Source: Candidatus Villigracilis propinquus (GTDB lineage Bacteria > Chloroflexota > Anaerolineae > Anaerolineales > Villigracilaceae). From it: a DNA stretch of 46,711 nucleotides. The notes beneath the pieces are model-generated. The model did no database searches. It worked only from the letters and a program-made list of their open reading frames with translations, and was not told the DNA's origin. Made by a program: the position numbers and the translations under genes. The stretch covers positions 1-46,711 of the forward strand of contig JADKDM010000030.1 of assembly GCA_016714565.1 (NCBI GenBank). Direction: 5' to 3'. Positions 26,073-33,515 of the stretch are shown here, one piece after another (within the stretch, counting starts at the first letter, position 1; each line of letters opens with the position of its first letter).

Positions 26073-27074
26073 ATGAAACAATTACTCAAAGCTCTTACTG
26101 AAACCTTTGGCCCTTCGGGATATGAAGATGAAGTCCGCAAGTTGATCTTGAAGGAAGTGAAGCCGCTCGCCGATGAAGTGCGCGTGGATGCGCTCGGTAA
26201 TTTGATCGTGCGCAAGAAGCCTGCGGCGAATTCCAAAAACCCGAAGCGCATTATGCTCGCCGCGCACATGGACGAGATCGGCGTCATCGCCAGCCATATT
26301 GACCGCAAAGGCTTTGTGCGTTTCACCAATGTGGGCGGGACGTTTGGCAAGTACACGCTCGGGGCGCGAGTCCGTTTTATGAACGGCGTGACAGGCGTAG
26401 TCGGGTACGACCGCATGGAACAGGTGGACAATGCCCTGCCGATCAATAAAATGTATATCGATGTGGGCGCAACGAAAAAAGAGGATTGCCCCGTCAAGGT
26501 CGGTGACTTTGCCGCTTTTGAGAGATCATACATGGAAATGGGAGACCGTCTGGTTGCCAAGTCTATGGATGACCGCACAGGCGTGGTGGTGTTGATCGAA
26601 ACCTTGCGCGGAATCAAGTCCACGCCGAATGATTTGTATTTTGTCTTCACCACGCAGGAGGAAGTTGGCGTGCGCGGCGCAGGCGCGGCGGCGTATGGCA
26701 TTGACCCTGAGATCGGCCTTGCCATTGACGTCACTGCCACGGGAGATACTCCTGCTTCGTTGAAGATGGTCATGGAGCTTGGCAAAGGCCCATGCGTGAA
26801 ATTCCGCGACCCCGGCATGCTCTCTGACCCGCGCGTTGTGGATTGGATGATCACGACTGCCGAAAAAGCAAAGATCCCCTATCAGCGTGAAGTGTTGTTG
26901 ATGGGCAGCACGGATGCACGCGAGATCCAGATCTCCCGCGCGGGAGTGATGGCGGGCGCGTTGTCCATCCCATGCCGCTATGTCCACTCCGCTTCGGAGA
27001 TGGTGGATTACAACGACTTGAAGAATTCGGTGAAACTGCTCACGGCCATGTTGAGCAAGGCTGTTTCGTTTTAG
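26073..27074 (+). CDS. M42-family aminopeptidase (third copy)
   Basis: This is a complete 333-residue M42 peptidase with LAAHMDEIGV, AKSMDDRTG, TQEEVGVRGAG, AIDVTAT and IPCRYVHSASE. It starts ETFGPSGYEDEVRKL, the usual family opening. AGAGGA lies nine bases before ATG. It differs from the two upstream copies in length and in the loop GGTFGKYTLGARV, so the three are old paralogues. It closes the peptidase operon and is followed by a strong terminator. Confidence 0.88.
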   Translation: MKQLLKALTETFGPSGYEDEVRKLILKEVKPLADEVRVDALGNLIVRKKPAANSKNPKRIMLAAHMDEIGVIASHIDRKGFVRFTNVGGTFGKYTLGARVRFMNGVTGVVGYDRMEQVDNALPINKMYIDVGATKKEDCPVKVGDFAAFERSYMEMGDRLVAKSMDDRTGVVVLIETLRGIKSTPNDLYFVFTTQEEVGVRGAGAAAYGIDPEIGLAIDVTATGDTPASLKMVMELGKGPCVKFRDPGMLSDPRVVDWMITTAEKAKIPYQREVLLMGSTDAREIQISRAGVMAGALSIPCRYVHSASEMVDYNDLKNSVKLLTAMLSKAVSF

Positions 27075-27080
27075 CAGCAA

Positions 27081-27121
27081 ATGCTCTGGCAGGGGCTAAG
27101 CCCCTGCCAGAGCATTTTTTT
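27081..27121 (+). terminator. Terminator closing the peptidase operon
   Basis: ATGCTCTGGCAGGGGCT and AGCCCCTGCCAGAGCAT form a perfect 17-bp stem followed by seven T. Confidence 0.9.
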
Positions 27122-27134
27122 ATTGGAGGAAGAT

Positions 27135-27605
27135 ATGGGTGATTACAACCGTTCTACAAAAGAAATATCCTTTGAGCAAATTTCCCCTGATGTAATGCAG
27201 ACGATAAATAAATATATTGAGCTGCACACTCTCGGGGATATTCTTGCCAATGTTTCCCTCTGTATCGTTTCTACGTCTGAAAAAGCAAAAAAGGGACTGT
27301 TCAGCGGTTCAGGCCCAAAACTGTTAATTGAAACTGTTATTCTGACAAACCGCTGGCTCATCCTCGCTGACCGAGTTGACCAGAACGCCATCTTTATCAA
27401 GTCCATGCAATTGAAGGATATTATGGTGGAAGATTACGAGAAGAGCCTGTTCCATGCCAGAATCCCCGACACAGGCATGAACATCTCAGGCATGTTCACA
27501 GATGCAAGCGAGAAAGGAACAATTTTTCTGCCGCTTGGAAAAGATGCAGCGGGAGAGAAGTTCAAGGAAGCATTGATCAAGTCCGTGCAGGATGCGAAGA
27601 AGTAA
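27135..27605 (+). CDS. Hypothetical protein with a PH-like strand pattern
   Basis: The soluble protein has 156 residues and no signal peptide. Beta-rich segments (LLIETVILTNRWLILADRV, FIKSMQLKDIMVEDYEK) and a final helix (EKFKEALIKSVQDAKK) are reminiscent of bacterial PH-like domains. That is a weak call. GGAGGA lies six bases before the ATG at 27135; an upstream start would run through the terminator. Its stop codon is inside a heptanucleotide repeat. Confidence 0.6.
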   Translation: MGDYNRSTKEISFEQISPDVMQTINKYIELHTLGDILANVSLCIVSTSEKAKKGLFSGSGPKLLIETVILTNRWLILADRVDQNAIFIKSMQLKDIMVEDYEKSLFHARIPDTGMNISGMFTDASEKGTIFLPLGKDAAGEKFKEALIKSVQDAKK

Positions 27606-27628
27606 TAAGTAATGAGTAATGAGTAAAA
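27601..27628. repeat. Heptanucleotide tandem repeat (AGTAATG type)
   Basis: Four 7-base units (AGTAATA, AGTAATG, AGTAATG, AGTAAAA) include the stop codon of the gene before it. Confidence 0.65.
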
Positions 27629-27630
27629 GA

Positions 27631-27672
27631 ATCAAAAAGGGTTCGACTGATAAATGTCGAACCCTTTTTGAT
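27631..27672. terminator. Bidirectional terminator
   Basis: ATCAAAAAGGGTTCGAC pairs perfectly over 17 bases with GTCGAACCCTTTTTGAT. It lies between convergent genes. Confidence 0.88.
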
Positions 27673-27690
27673 TAATTCAAACCCGTCGTA

Positions 27691-27972
27691 CTACTTCGGC
27701 TCTTCGCTGGCTTCTTCCTTCTTCGCCGCAAAGGACATGATCATCGCCGCGCCTGCGGCAACAGCGAACATGCCCATCGAAGCGGGGCTGGCGTAATTGG
27801 TCAGCCCGACGAGCAGGGCAAAAAAGCCAACCGCCAAAGCGATCTGCAACTGCCAGACAGCCTTTTTATAAGCGTCCATTGTGAAGCGCCCAACGGCAAA
27901 CCCCAGTACGGCAAAACCCAACGCGCGAATGACAAAACCGATCACCGAAAGAACTTCCATAAATGTGCCCAT
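27691..27972 (-). CDS. Small two- or three-helix membrane protein
   Basis: This protein of 93 residues is hydrophobic (helices about 5-25, 35-55 and 62-80), with a charged tail KKEEASEEPK. The start at 27972 has AAGGAG upstream. A longer frame to 28131 overlaps the DUF456 gene and is rejected. It sits 20 bases after the DUF456 gene, so the two are probably expressed together. Function is unknown. Confidence 0.7.
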   Translation of the reverse strand: MGTFMEVLSVIGFVIRALGFAVLGFAVGRFTMDAYKKAVWQLQIALAVGFFALLVGLTNYASPASMGMFAVAAGAAMIMSFAAKKEEASEEPK

Positions 27973-27992
27973 TTCATTCTCCTTTTTATTTT

Positions 27993-28514
27993 TTACAACC
28001 AGGCCCACAACATCCAAAACACGAACATCACAACACCAATACCAAAACGTGCCGCAAGAGACCAGCCCCAGCCTGTCATCCAGGCCTTGGTGTTGGCGAG
28101 GGCGGCCTGCTTTTCCTTCAAACGGCGCCACTCGGCGAGATATAGTCCAGCGGGAGAAGCGACCATGCCAGCAATGGGAGTAAAGAACAGGCTAACGATA
28201 ATCCCTGCCGCGAACGCCCAAAGGATGGAACTCCACGGCACATTCTTGTCCCGCACGTGTTTGGCAATGATGATGTTATCCGCGATGTTGCCGCCGATCA
28301 TCAACAGGGTGATGAGAGCGAATAGCACCCAATCCACCCAGGTCATATTGCCGTTGGTCCCCTGCACAATGGCATAGACCAATGTTCCGATCCACATGAC
28401 CGTCAACCCGGGAAAGACGGGAATCAACAGACCGAACAAACCTCCAAGCAGAGCAAATAATGTAAGTGTTTCTAAAAGCACACGGCCTGCAACATCCCAA
28501 AAGTTTAGATCCAT
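27993..28514 (-). CDS. DUF456-family membrane protein
   Basis: The 173-residue protein has four hydrophobic helices. The pattern LIPVFPGLTVMWIGTLVYA near the N terminus and IGGNIADNIIIAK in the middle matches DUF456, whose function is unknown. GAGGAG precedes the ATG. It is the first of two small membrane-protein genes on this strand, downstream of serS. Confidence 0.75.
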   Translation of the reverse strand: MDLNFWDVAGRVLLETLTLFALLGGLFGLLIPVFPGLTVMWIGTLVYAIVQGTNGNMTWVDWVLFALITLLMIGGNIADNIIIAKHVRDKNVPWSSILWAFAAGIIVSLFFTPIAGMVASPAGLYLAEWRRLKEKQAALANTKAWMTGWGWSLAARFGIGVVMFVFWMLWAWL

Positions 28515-28612
28515 GTTATGTGGTCTCCTCGCGATTCAAATATGGCATCGGAAGCAAGTATAACGCAACGCCCGATGCCATATATACGGCTAAAAACCTT
28601 CAAAGTTCTACA

Positions 28613-29884
28613 TTACGGCTTGATCACATCAATGCCGCCCATCCACGGGCGCAGAACTTCAGGGACAATGATCGTGCCATCGGCCTGTTGATAATTTTCC
28701 ATCACAGCGATCATCGTGCGCGGCAAGCCCAAGCCTGAACCGTTCAACGTGTGCGGGAAGCGCGTCTTGCCGCCATCCGCGGGACGGTATTTGATATTGG
28801 CGCGGCGTGCCTGAAAATCACGGTCATTTGAAATGGACGAAACTTCCAACCACTCGTCACAACCTGGCGCCCACATCTCAAGGTCGTAAGTCATCGTTGC
28901 CCCGAAGCCAATATCTCCAGTGCAGAGCTGCTTCACGCGGTATGGGATGCCCAGCAATGAACAGGTCTCTTCCGCATCCTTCAACATTTTCTGGTGCAGG
29001 GCATCCGACTCTTCGGGTTTGGCATACATGTACATTTCAACTTTATCGAACTGATGTCCGCGCTTGATACCGCGCACATCGCGTCCCGCGCTCATCTTTT
29101 CGCGGCGGAAGCAGGGTGTGTACGCCGTGTACATCTTGGGCAGGAAACTCTCGTCGAGAATTTCGTCCATGTGCAAACCCGTCAACGGGACTTCGGCCGT
29201 CGGCACGAAATACAAATCTTCTTCATGGTCTTTGTACAAATTGTCCGCGAACTTCGGCAATTGACCCGCGCCATAGACCGTGCCCGTCTTCACCATGAAC
29301 GGCAAATACTCTTCCTGGTATCCCTGACGAATATGCAGGTCGAGCATCCACGCGATCAAAGCGCGTTGCAAGCGAGCACCTGCTCCTTGCAAAACATAGA
29401 AGCGTGAACCGGTCAACTTCGTGCCACGCTCAAAGTCAATGATGCCAAGAGCAGGCCCAAGGTCCCAGTGCGGAAGCGGTTGAAAGTCAAATTTGCGCGG
29501 CTCGCCAATCGTGCGCAGCACCACGTTCTCGTCTTCACTTTTTCCGTAGGGAGTTTGTTCATCGGGAATATTCGGCAGCGTGGATGTGAGCGCATTCAAG
29601 TCTGATTCGACCTGCGCGACTTGCTTATCCAACTCTGCGATCTTGTCCCCCACCACACGCATCGCCTCGATCTTCGCGCCTCGGGCTGCTGCGTCTTTCA
29701 TTTGCCCGATCTCCTTTGAGACAGTGTTCCGCTCCGCTTTGAGCAGTTCCACCTGTCCGAGCAGAGCGCGGCGCTTTTCATCCAACTGTAGAATTGAATC
29801 CACAGGGGATGCGTCCATCTGGCGGTCAGTGAGCGCCTTGCGGACAACTTCAGGTTTTTCACGAATGAGATTGATATCCAACAT
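28613..29884 (-). CDS. serS: Seryl-tRNA synthetase
   Basis: SerRS charges tRNA-Ser with serine. The 423-residue protein has the N-terminal antiparallel coiled-coil arm (about 30-105) that grips the tRNA long arm. The class II catalytic motifs follow: RFYVLQGAGARLQRALIAWM, YTPCFRREKMSAGRDVRG (motif 2), and a late LNGSGLGLPRTMIAVMENYQ (motif 3). The start at 29884 (MLDINLIREKPEVV) has GGAGGTG six bases upstream and gives the usual length. An upstream frame reads poly-G as poly-Pro and is rejected. A T-box leader with a serine specifier lies upstream, so the gene is induced when tRNA-Ser is uncharged. Confidence 0.95.
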   Translation of the reverse strand: MLDINLIREKPEVVRKALTDRQMDASPVDSILQLDEKRRALLGQVELLKAERNTVSKEIGQMKDAAARGAKIEAMRVVGDKIAELDKQVAQVESDLNALTSTLPNIPDEQTPYGKSEDENVVLRTIGEPRKFDFQPLPHWDLGPALGIIDFERGTKLTGSRFYVLQGAGARLQRALIAWMLDLHIRQGYQEEYLPFMVKTGTVYGAGQLPKFADNLYKDHEEDLYFVPTAEVPLTGLHMDEILDESFLPKMYTAYTPCFRREKMSAGRDVRGIKRGHQFDKVEMYMYAKPEESDALHQKMLKDAEETCSLLGIPYRVKQLCTGDIGFGATMTYDLEMWAPGCDEWLEVSSISNDRDFQARRANIKYRPADGGKTRFPHTLNGSGLGLPRTMIAVMENYQQADGTIIVPEVLRPWMGGIDVIKP

Positions 29885-29904
29885 ATTGCACCTCCGTGTG
29901 CTCT

Positions 29905-29985
<81 letters not shown>

Positions 29986-30000
29986 CTTGTCGTCCAAGCA

Positions 30001-30298
30001 ATAAAATACGCCCCAGTCCATTTTATGCAGGACGAAGGGGCGTTTCGTGGTGCCACCTGCTTTTGCCCTTCTCTTGTTTCTCCTCCATTTTCGTAGAAAA
30101 TGGGGGAGATGTCCCGAAGGGACAGAGGGGGCCTCGGAGTACGCGATAACGGGCGTTTCCCGATTCTCTTATGGCATTTTATGCCTCTGCGAGAATGACA
30201 CTGGTAAAGGGGATTTCATCATCTGGCTGATCGTCTCACACTACCCGACGACTCTCTGAACAGTTACCTGACTACTCATCTTCACGCTGGCCGTGATC
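30001..30298 (-). promoter_or_regulatory. T-box riboswitch (tRNA-Ser responsive) in the serS leader
   Basis: On the minus strand the Stem I start GAUGAGUAG and a GUCGUCGGGUAG loop region are followed by the T-box core GUGGCACCACG (30046-30058) and a terminator hairpin ACGCCCC / GGGGCGT (30008-30043). The specifier loop between GGUAA/UUACC and GAUGA/UCAUU helices holds AGU (30200-30202) then a purine: a serine codon. The antiterminator UGGC can pair with the GCCA end of a tRNA with discriminator G, as tRNA-Ser has. Uncharged tRNA-Ser would stop termination and turn serS on. Confidence 0.85.
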
Positions 30299-30305
30299 AG
30301 GTGGG

Positions 30306-30333
30306 ATTATACGCGACAGGATGAGATTGTCAA
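30306..30333 (-). promoter_or_regulatory. sigma-70 promoter of serS
   Basis: On the minus strand a perfect TTGACA and a perfect TATAAT are 16 bases apart, directly before the T-box. The predicted start lies near 30299. Confidence 0.85.
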
Positions 30334-30423
30334 TATAATTTTCCCTAAAGAAAGCAGGCTCTCCCGTTTCTTGCGGGATGACTACCTGCTCAAAAGAACT
30401 TTTGCCTCGGATTACCAAAGAAA

Positions 30424-30452
30424 AATTCGCGTGAATTCGCGAAATCCGTGGC
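30424..30452. repeat. Decamer-period repeat fragment
   Basis: The 10-base units AATTCGCGTG, AATTCGCGAA and ATCCGTGGC stand in tandem between the serS promoter and the tRNA terminator. With the promoter and T-box, this accounts for most of the 600 bases without a protein gene. Confidence 0.5.
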
Positions 30453-30470
30453 TATGGTTTTGTTTAAAAC

Positions 30471-30493
30471 AAAAAAGCCGCTTTTCAGCGACT
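30471..30493 (-). terminator. Terminator of tRNA-Glu
   Basis: On the minus strand AGTCGCT and AGCGGCT pair around a GAAA loop and are followed by six T, five bases after the tRNA CCA end. Confidence 0.8.
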
Positions 30494-30498
30494 TTTCT

Positions 30499-30574
30499 TG
30501 GTGCCCCCACGGAGATTCGAACTCCGGCTTTATCCTTGAAAGGGATGCGTCCTGGGCCTCTAGACGATGGGGGC
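30499..30574 (-). tRNA. tRNA-Glu (anticodon UUC)
   Basis: The 76-base gene starts GCCCCCA and ends TGGGGGCACCA, so the CCA is encoded. The D-arm has GUCUAGAGGCCCAGGAC and the T-loop GUUCGAAUC. The anticodon loop CUUUCAA places UUC at positions 34-36, which reads GAA/GAG glutamate codons. It resembles bacterial tRNA-Glu throughout. Confidence 0.95.
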
Positions 30575-30594
30575 TCTATTTTTAGAGCGGGCGA

Positions 30595-30623
30595 ATTCTA
30601 TCATCCCCTTTTATCATCGTCAA
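30595..30623 (-). promoter_or_regulatory. sigma-70 promoter of tRNA-Glu
   Basis: On the minus strand TTGACG and TAGAAT are 17 bases apart and would start transcription near 30588, a few bases before the tRNA. Confidence 0.75.
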
Positions 30624-30636
30624 GCAGATTTACGGA

Positions 30637-31185
30637 CTAATTTTCAGGCTTCACACGCTGATTTAAGAGCGCCATTACATCCACCATTCTGCGATTGATC
30701 AACATCCCCGCGCTTTCCACGCGCAGGTTCGGAATCAGAATCGCGGTCAGTGTGGCATTGAAGACCGGCAAAAAATCGCGCGAACCTTCCGCCATCAGAG
30801 CCGTAAAATCAAAACGACCCGGCAGTTCCATGGTGCCGTCTATCTCAAACATCTGCGTCGTAATACGCACAGGATATTCCACTACCGAGGTATATCCCCC
30901 GCGCACCAACGCATGCGGACCCAGGTCTTCGCGCCGCGGCATACACAAGGCATGTACCTGCTTCTTCATCATCCGCACGATCTCAAAATGATCCACCAAT
31001 TTGGTTGGCATATGCAGGCGCGCCATGCGCGCATCATTAACTTCCAGCGAAGAATGAGTTGGGTCATTCATGATTCCCATGGCACCCAAACTGGAGACCA
31101 TGATCTTGCCAACCACACGATAACCAGACGTCAAAATATCTGCCGGAAGAAAGCGGAAAGTTCGAGGGGAAGAATCAAGTGACAT
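30637..31185 (-). CDS. Conserved-looking hypothetical protein
   Basis: The 182-residue protein has no signal peptide or membrane helix. Strands such as YRVVGKIMVSSLGAMGIMND and YPVRITTQMFEIDGTMELPG suggest a beta-rich fold. The central stretch MMKKQVHALCMPRREDLGPH has the only cysteine. It follows the YgiT-type gene by 18 bases on the same strand, so a shared unit starting at lepB or before is likely. No family was recognised. Confidence 0.65.
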   Translation of the reverse strand: MSLDSSPRTFRFLPADILTSGYRVVGKIMVSSLGAMGIMNDPTHSSLEVNDARMARLHMPTKLVDHFEIVRMMKKQVHALCMPRREDLGPHALVRGGYTSVVEYPVRITTQMFEIDGTMELPGRFDFTALMAEGSRDFLPVFNATLTAILIPNLRVESAGMLINRRMVDVMALLNQRVKPEN

Positions 31186-31203
31186 GAAATCAATCCTAAT
31201 CGA

Positions 31204-31503
31204 TCAGGAATCCTGCAAAGGGCGGGGAAAGCCTGTTCGAGGTCTGGGCAAAGTCGGCGTACGACGCTGGTTTTTCGTCGGCTTGCCCGCATTCGGGTCA
31301 AGGATCATATTCAGCCACTGGACAGCCTTCTCATCGTATTCACGCCTGCCGCACACATCACAGATCCACGCGGGGAAATGCGGAACCGTGATCAACTCCT
31401 CACCTAGCCACGTAAAATACGTGATCTGGCGCGGCTGCATAATACCGGCGTGGCATTCATTGCACAAGTAAACATCCGAATGTGTATGTTCCAAATCGTT
31501 CAT
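31204..31503 (-). CDS. YgiT-type zinc-finger protein
   Basis: The 99-residue protein has CNEC near residue 14 and CDVC near residue 49, the spacing of YgiT-type zinc fingers. These are often antitoxin or regulatory modules. Here there is no MqsR-type toxin next to it, and the C terminus is a Pro/Arg-rich tail (KPTKNQRRTPTLPRPRTG). It lies nine bases after lepB on the same strand. A role in regulation is possible but not shown. Confidence 0.7.
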   Translation of the reverse strand: MNDLEHTHSDVYLCNECHAGIMQPRQITYFTWLGEELITVPHFPAWICDVCGRREYDEKAVQWLNMILDPNAGKPTKNQRRTPTLPRPRTGFPRPLQDS

Positions 31504-31512
31504 GCCAAATTC

Positions 31513-32109
31513 CTATTGTGCAGCGAATACTTCCGTATGTTCAATTACTTTCCACAACGGCGGAGGCCAATAGATCAAAACCGCCTTGCCGACCACTTTG
31601 TCCTTAGGCAACAAACCCCAATCCTTTGAATCGTTCGAGTTGTTGCGGTTATCTCCAAGCACAAAAAGATTTCCATCCGCCACCGTCCACTCACCTGCAT
31701 ACAAAGGCGCCTGGGCAATGTACGGCTCGTTCAGCATCTGCCCGTTCACATACACCGTATTATTCTGCACCAGCACATGGTCACCCGGCAGGCCGATCAC
31801 ACGCTTCACCAGATCTTCAGACGGGTCCACGGGAAAGTGAAAGACGATAATATCGCCGCGTGAAAACTCGCCAAAGTGATAGCTCATTTTATTTACAAGA
31901 ACAAACTCACCATCTTCGAGAGTGGGGCGCATACTAAACCCATCCACCCGCACCCGCGCAGAGACCGCATTGATCCCCACGAACAAAACCACAGCCAGAA
32001 AAAGAGTTTCAATAATATCAAAGAAAAATCGTCCCCAATTTACTTTTTCCTGAACTTCCTGAGTCACTTCGCCATTTTCTACATTCGCATCGTGTTCAAT
32101 TGTTTCCAA
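31513..32109 (-). CDS. lepB: Signal peptidase I
   Basis: LepB cuts signal peptides from exported proteins on the outer face of the membrane. The 198-residue protein has one N-terminal membrane helix (about 32-50). The catalytic Ser is in GFSMRPTL and the general-base Lys in LVKRVIGLPGD. Box E reads LGDNRNNSNDSKDWGLLP. Start is a TTG at 32109 with GGAGGT four bases upstream; no nearby ATG exists. It is upstream of the YgiT-type gene in the same direction. Confidence 0.92.
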   Translation of the reverse strand: METIEHDANVENGEVTQEVQEKVNWGRFFFDIIETLFLAVVLFVGINAVSARVRVDGFSMRPTLEDGEFVLVNKMSYHFGEFSRGDIIVFHFPVDPSEDLVKRVIGLPGDHVLVQNNTVYVNGQMLNEPYIAQAPLYAGEWTVADGNLFVLGDNRNNSNDSKDWGLLPKDKVVGKAVLIYWPPPLWKVIEHTEVFAAQ

Positions 32110-32173
32110 ACGTACCTCCGTACCATCACAAAATTATACTTCCATTTTTTCGAAGTTCACTGGCAATCAGCTC

Positions 32174-32887
32174 TTACCCCAGGCAAAATAAGTAGGCACA
32201 TGCAAAACCCGCTCGCCGCTTTTTGCGCGCATTTTCGTCCAAAACCCTCATTTTTTGGATGTCTTCGCCCGAAACGGACTCTGCCAGGTCGGCCTCGATC
32301 ACCGCCCATTCATTTTTCCACTCAACCGGCAGACGCCTCTTCTCCGCGCTCTGAATAGGTCCTGTTTCGATCAGTTGGATGCCTGCCTGATAAAACGTCT
32401 CTGCCAGCCGTGAACCAAATGATGGATCCGCACCCCGCCTGACCAACGCATCCGCCTGCCATTTACCCAACTTTTGAAGCTCCGCGGGCTCATCCACACG
32501 CTGGCTGTAATCAGGCTCAGCTAATGCTAACACGGTGCGCCCCACCCGCGCCATTTCGTAAACAACCTGTAATGGGTCACGTACCCATAGCAGCAGAAAG
32601 TGACAATAAACAATGTCGATGGACTGGTCGGGGTATGGCAGAAAATGCGCATCGCCGCGCGTCAGCGAAGCGGCTGAGGCGTGGATTCTGCACTCGGCGA
32701 GCGAAGCAGGCTCAAGGTCCAGACCGAGAAGCGAGGCGGGGGATTTTATTTCGCGCAGAATCGCGCCCGTGCCGCATCCCACTTCAAGCACGCGGCGCGC
32801 ATCCGCAATCCCCGCCTTTTCAAAGAGATAGGTTCTCAGGTCGCGGGTCCATGCGGCTTGCTGGAGATAGCGCGTGTGCCAGTTCAT
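32174..32887 (-). CDS. SAM-dependent class I methyltransferase
   Basis: The 237-residue protein has the SAM-binding motif I VLEVGCGTGAIL, motif II LGLDLEPASL and a motif near IVYCHFLLLWVRDP. This is the Rossmann-type fold of small-molecule or lipid methyltransferases. The ATG at 32887 overlaps the stop of the upstream phosphatase gene (ATGA), so the two are translationally coupled. The substrate is unknown. Confidence 0.85.
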   Translation of the reverse strand: MNWHTRYLQQAAWTRDLRTYLFEKAGIADARRVLEVGCGTGAILREIKSPASLLGLDLEPASLAECRIHASAASLTRGDAHFLPYPDQSIDIVYCHFLLLWVRDPLQVVYEMARVGRTVLALAEPDYSQRVDEPAELQKLGKWQADALVRRGADPSFGSRLAETFYQAGIQLIETGPIQSAEKRRLPVEWKNEWAVIEADLAESVSGEDIQKMRVLDENARKKRRAGFACAYLFCLG

Positions 32888-33444
32888 CCTTCGCAAAAAT
32901 TCTGTTTGGACTTGTGCTCTGAATTGGGGATCTCACGCCAATTGCGCACGAACTCGAACTGTTCGCGGGTTTCGGGCGAGGTGGTGTAATAATTTTGCGG
33001 GCGCGTTTTGAAGAGGGTGTGAACACGCTCAAGCGCCTGCTGTGGGGTAAGCCCATGCCGAATGAGATAACATCCAACGACAATGCCTGTACGTCCCACC
33101 CCGCCCCAGCAATGGGCATACACGCCTCTGCCGTTTTGGATGGCTTCGTCAATTGTGTTGAGGATGGTGGTCATGGTTTCGCGCGAGGGAACACCGTGGT
33201 CGCGAATGGCGAAGCGGTGATGAACAGCGTCAATATCGTAAATGCGGGCCTCTTCTTTTAGAATAGACTCGTACGGCACAAGCTCGTGGGCTTGAGTGAG
33301 GTCAATGAATGTGTTGATGCCCGCCTCAAGGAAAGCATCCATGCGGCGGCGGGTGGTTTCGGGGTTGTAGCTGCCGGGGAATTCACCGGCGAGAAAACGA
33401 TTCTCTTCAACCCAGTAGGATTCGGGAATGGGAAGTTTGGTCAT
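32884..33444 (-). CDS. Dual-specificity/tyrosine phosphatase
   Basis: The 186-residue protein has the signature HCWGGVGRTGIVVGCYLI, a CX5R active-site loop with the nucleophile Cys and the phosphate-binding Arg. The general acid Asp may be in the FAIRDHGVPS region. Bacterial members act on proteins or on phosphoinositide-like or other small phosphates. The ATG at 33444 is preferred. A longer frame would run into the hairpin repeat upstream. It is coupled to the methyltransferase by a four-base overlap. Confidence 0.85.
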   Translation of the reverse strand: MTKLPIPESYWVEENRFLAGEFPGSYNPETTRRRMDAFLEAGINTFIDLTQAHELVPYESILKEEARIYDIDAVHHRFAIRDHGVPSRETMTTILNTIDEAIQNGRGVYAHCWGGVGRTGIVVGCYLIRHGLTPQQALERVHTLFKTRPQNYYTTSPETREQFEFVRNWREIPNSEHKSKQNFCEG

Positions 33445-33453
33445 GGGTAATTG

Positions 33454-33510
33454 GGAGTCCGACGACTCCCGTCGTCGGACAATTCCCAAAGTCAGGTGAC
33501 TTTGGACTCC
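33454..33510. repeat. Double-hairpin REP-like element
   Basis: GGAGTCC (33454-33460) and GGACTCC (33504-33510) bound two hairpins, GTCCGACGAC/GTCGTCGGAC and CCAAAGTCA/TGACTTTGG. It lies after the stop of the upstream HExxH lipoprotein and could serve as its terminator. Confidence 0.65.
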
Positions 33511-33515
33511 TTAAG

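Noticed and set aside
31204..31503. MqsRA-type toxin-antitoxin pair
   Set aside because: Only the YgiT-type zinc finger is seen. The neighbours are lepB and an unrelated hypothetical, not an MqsR toxin.
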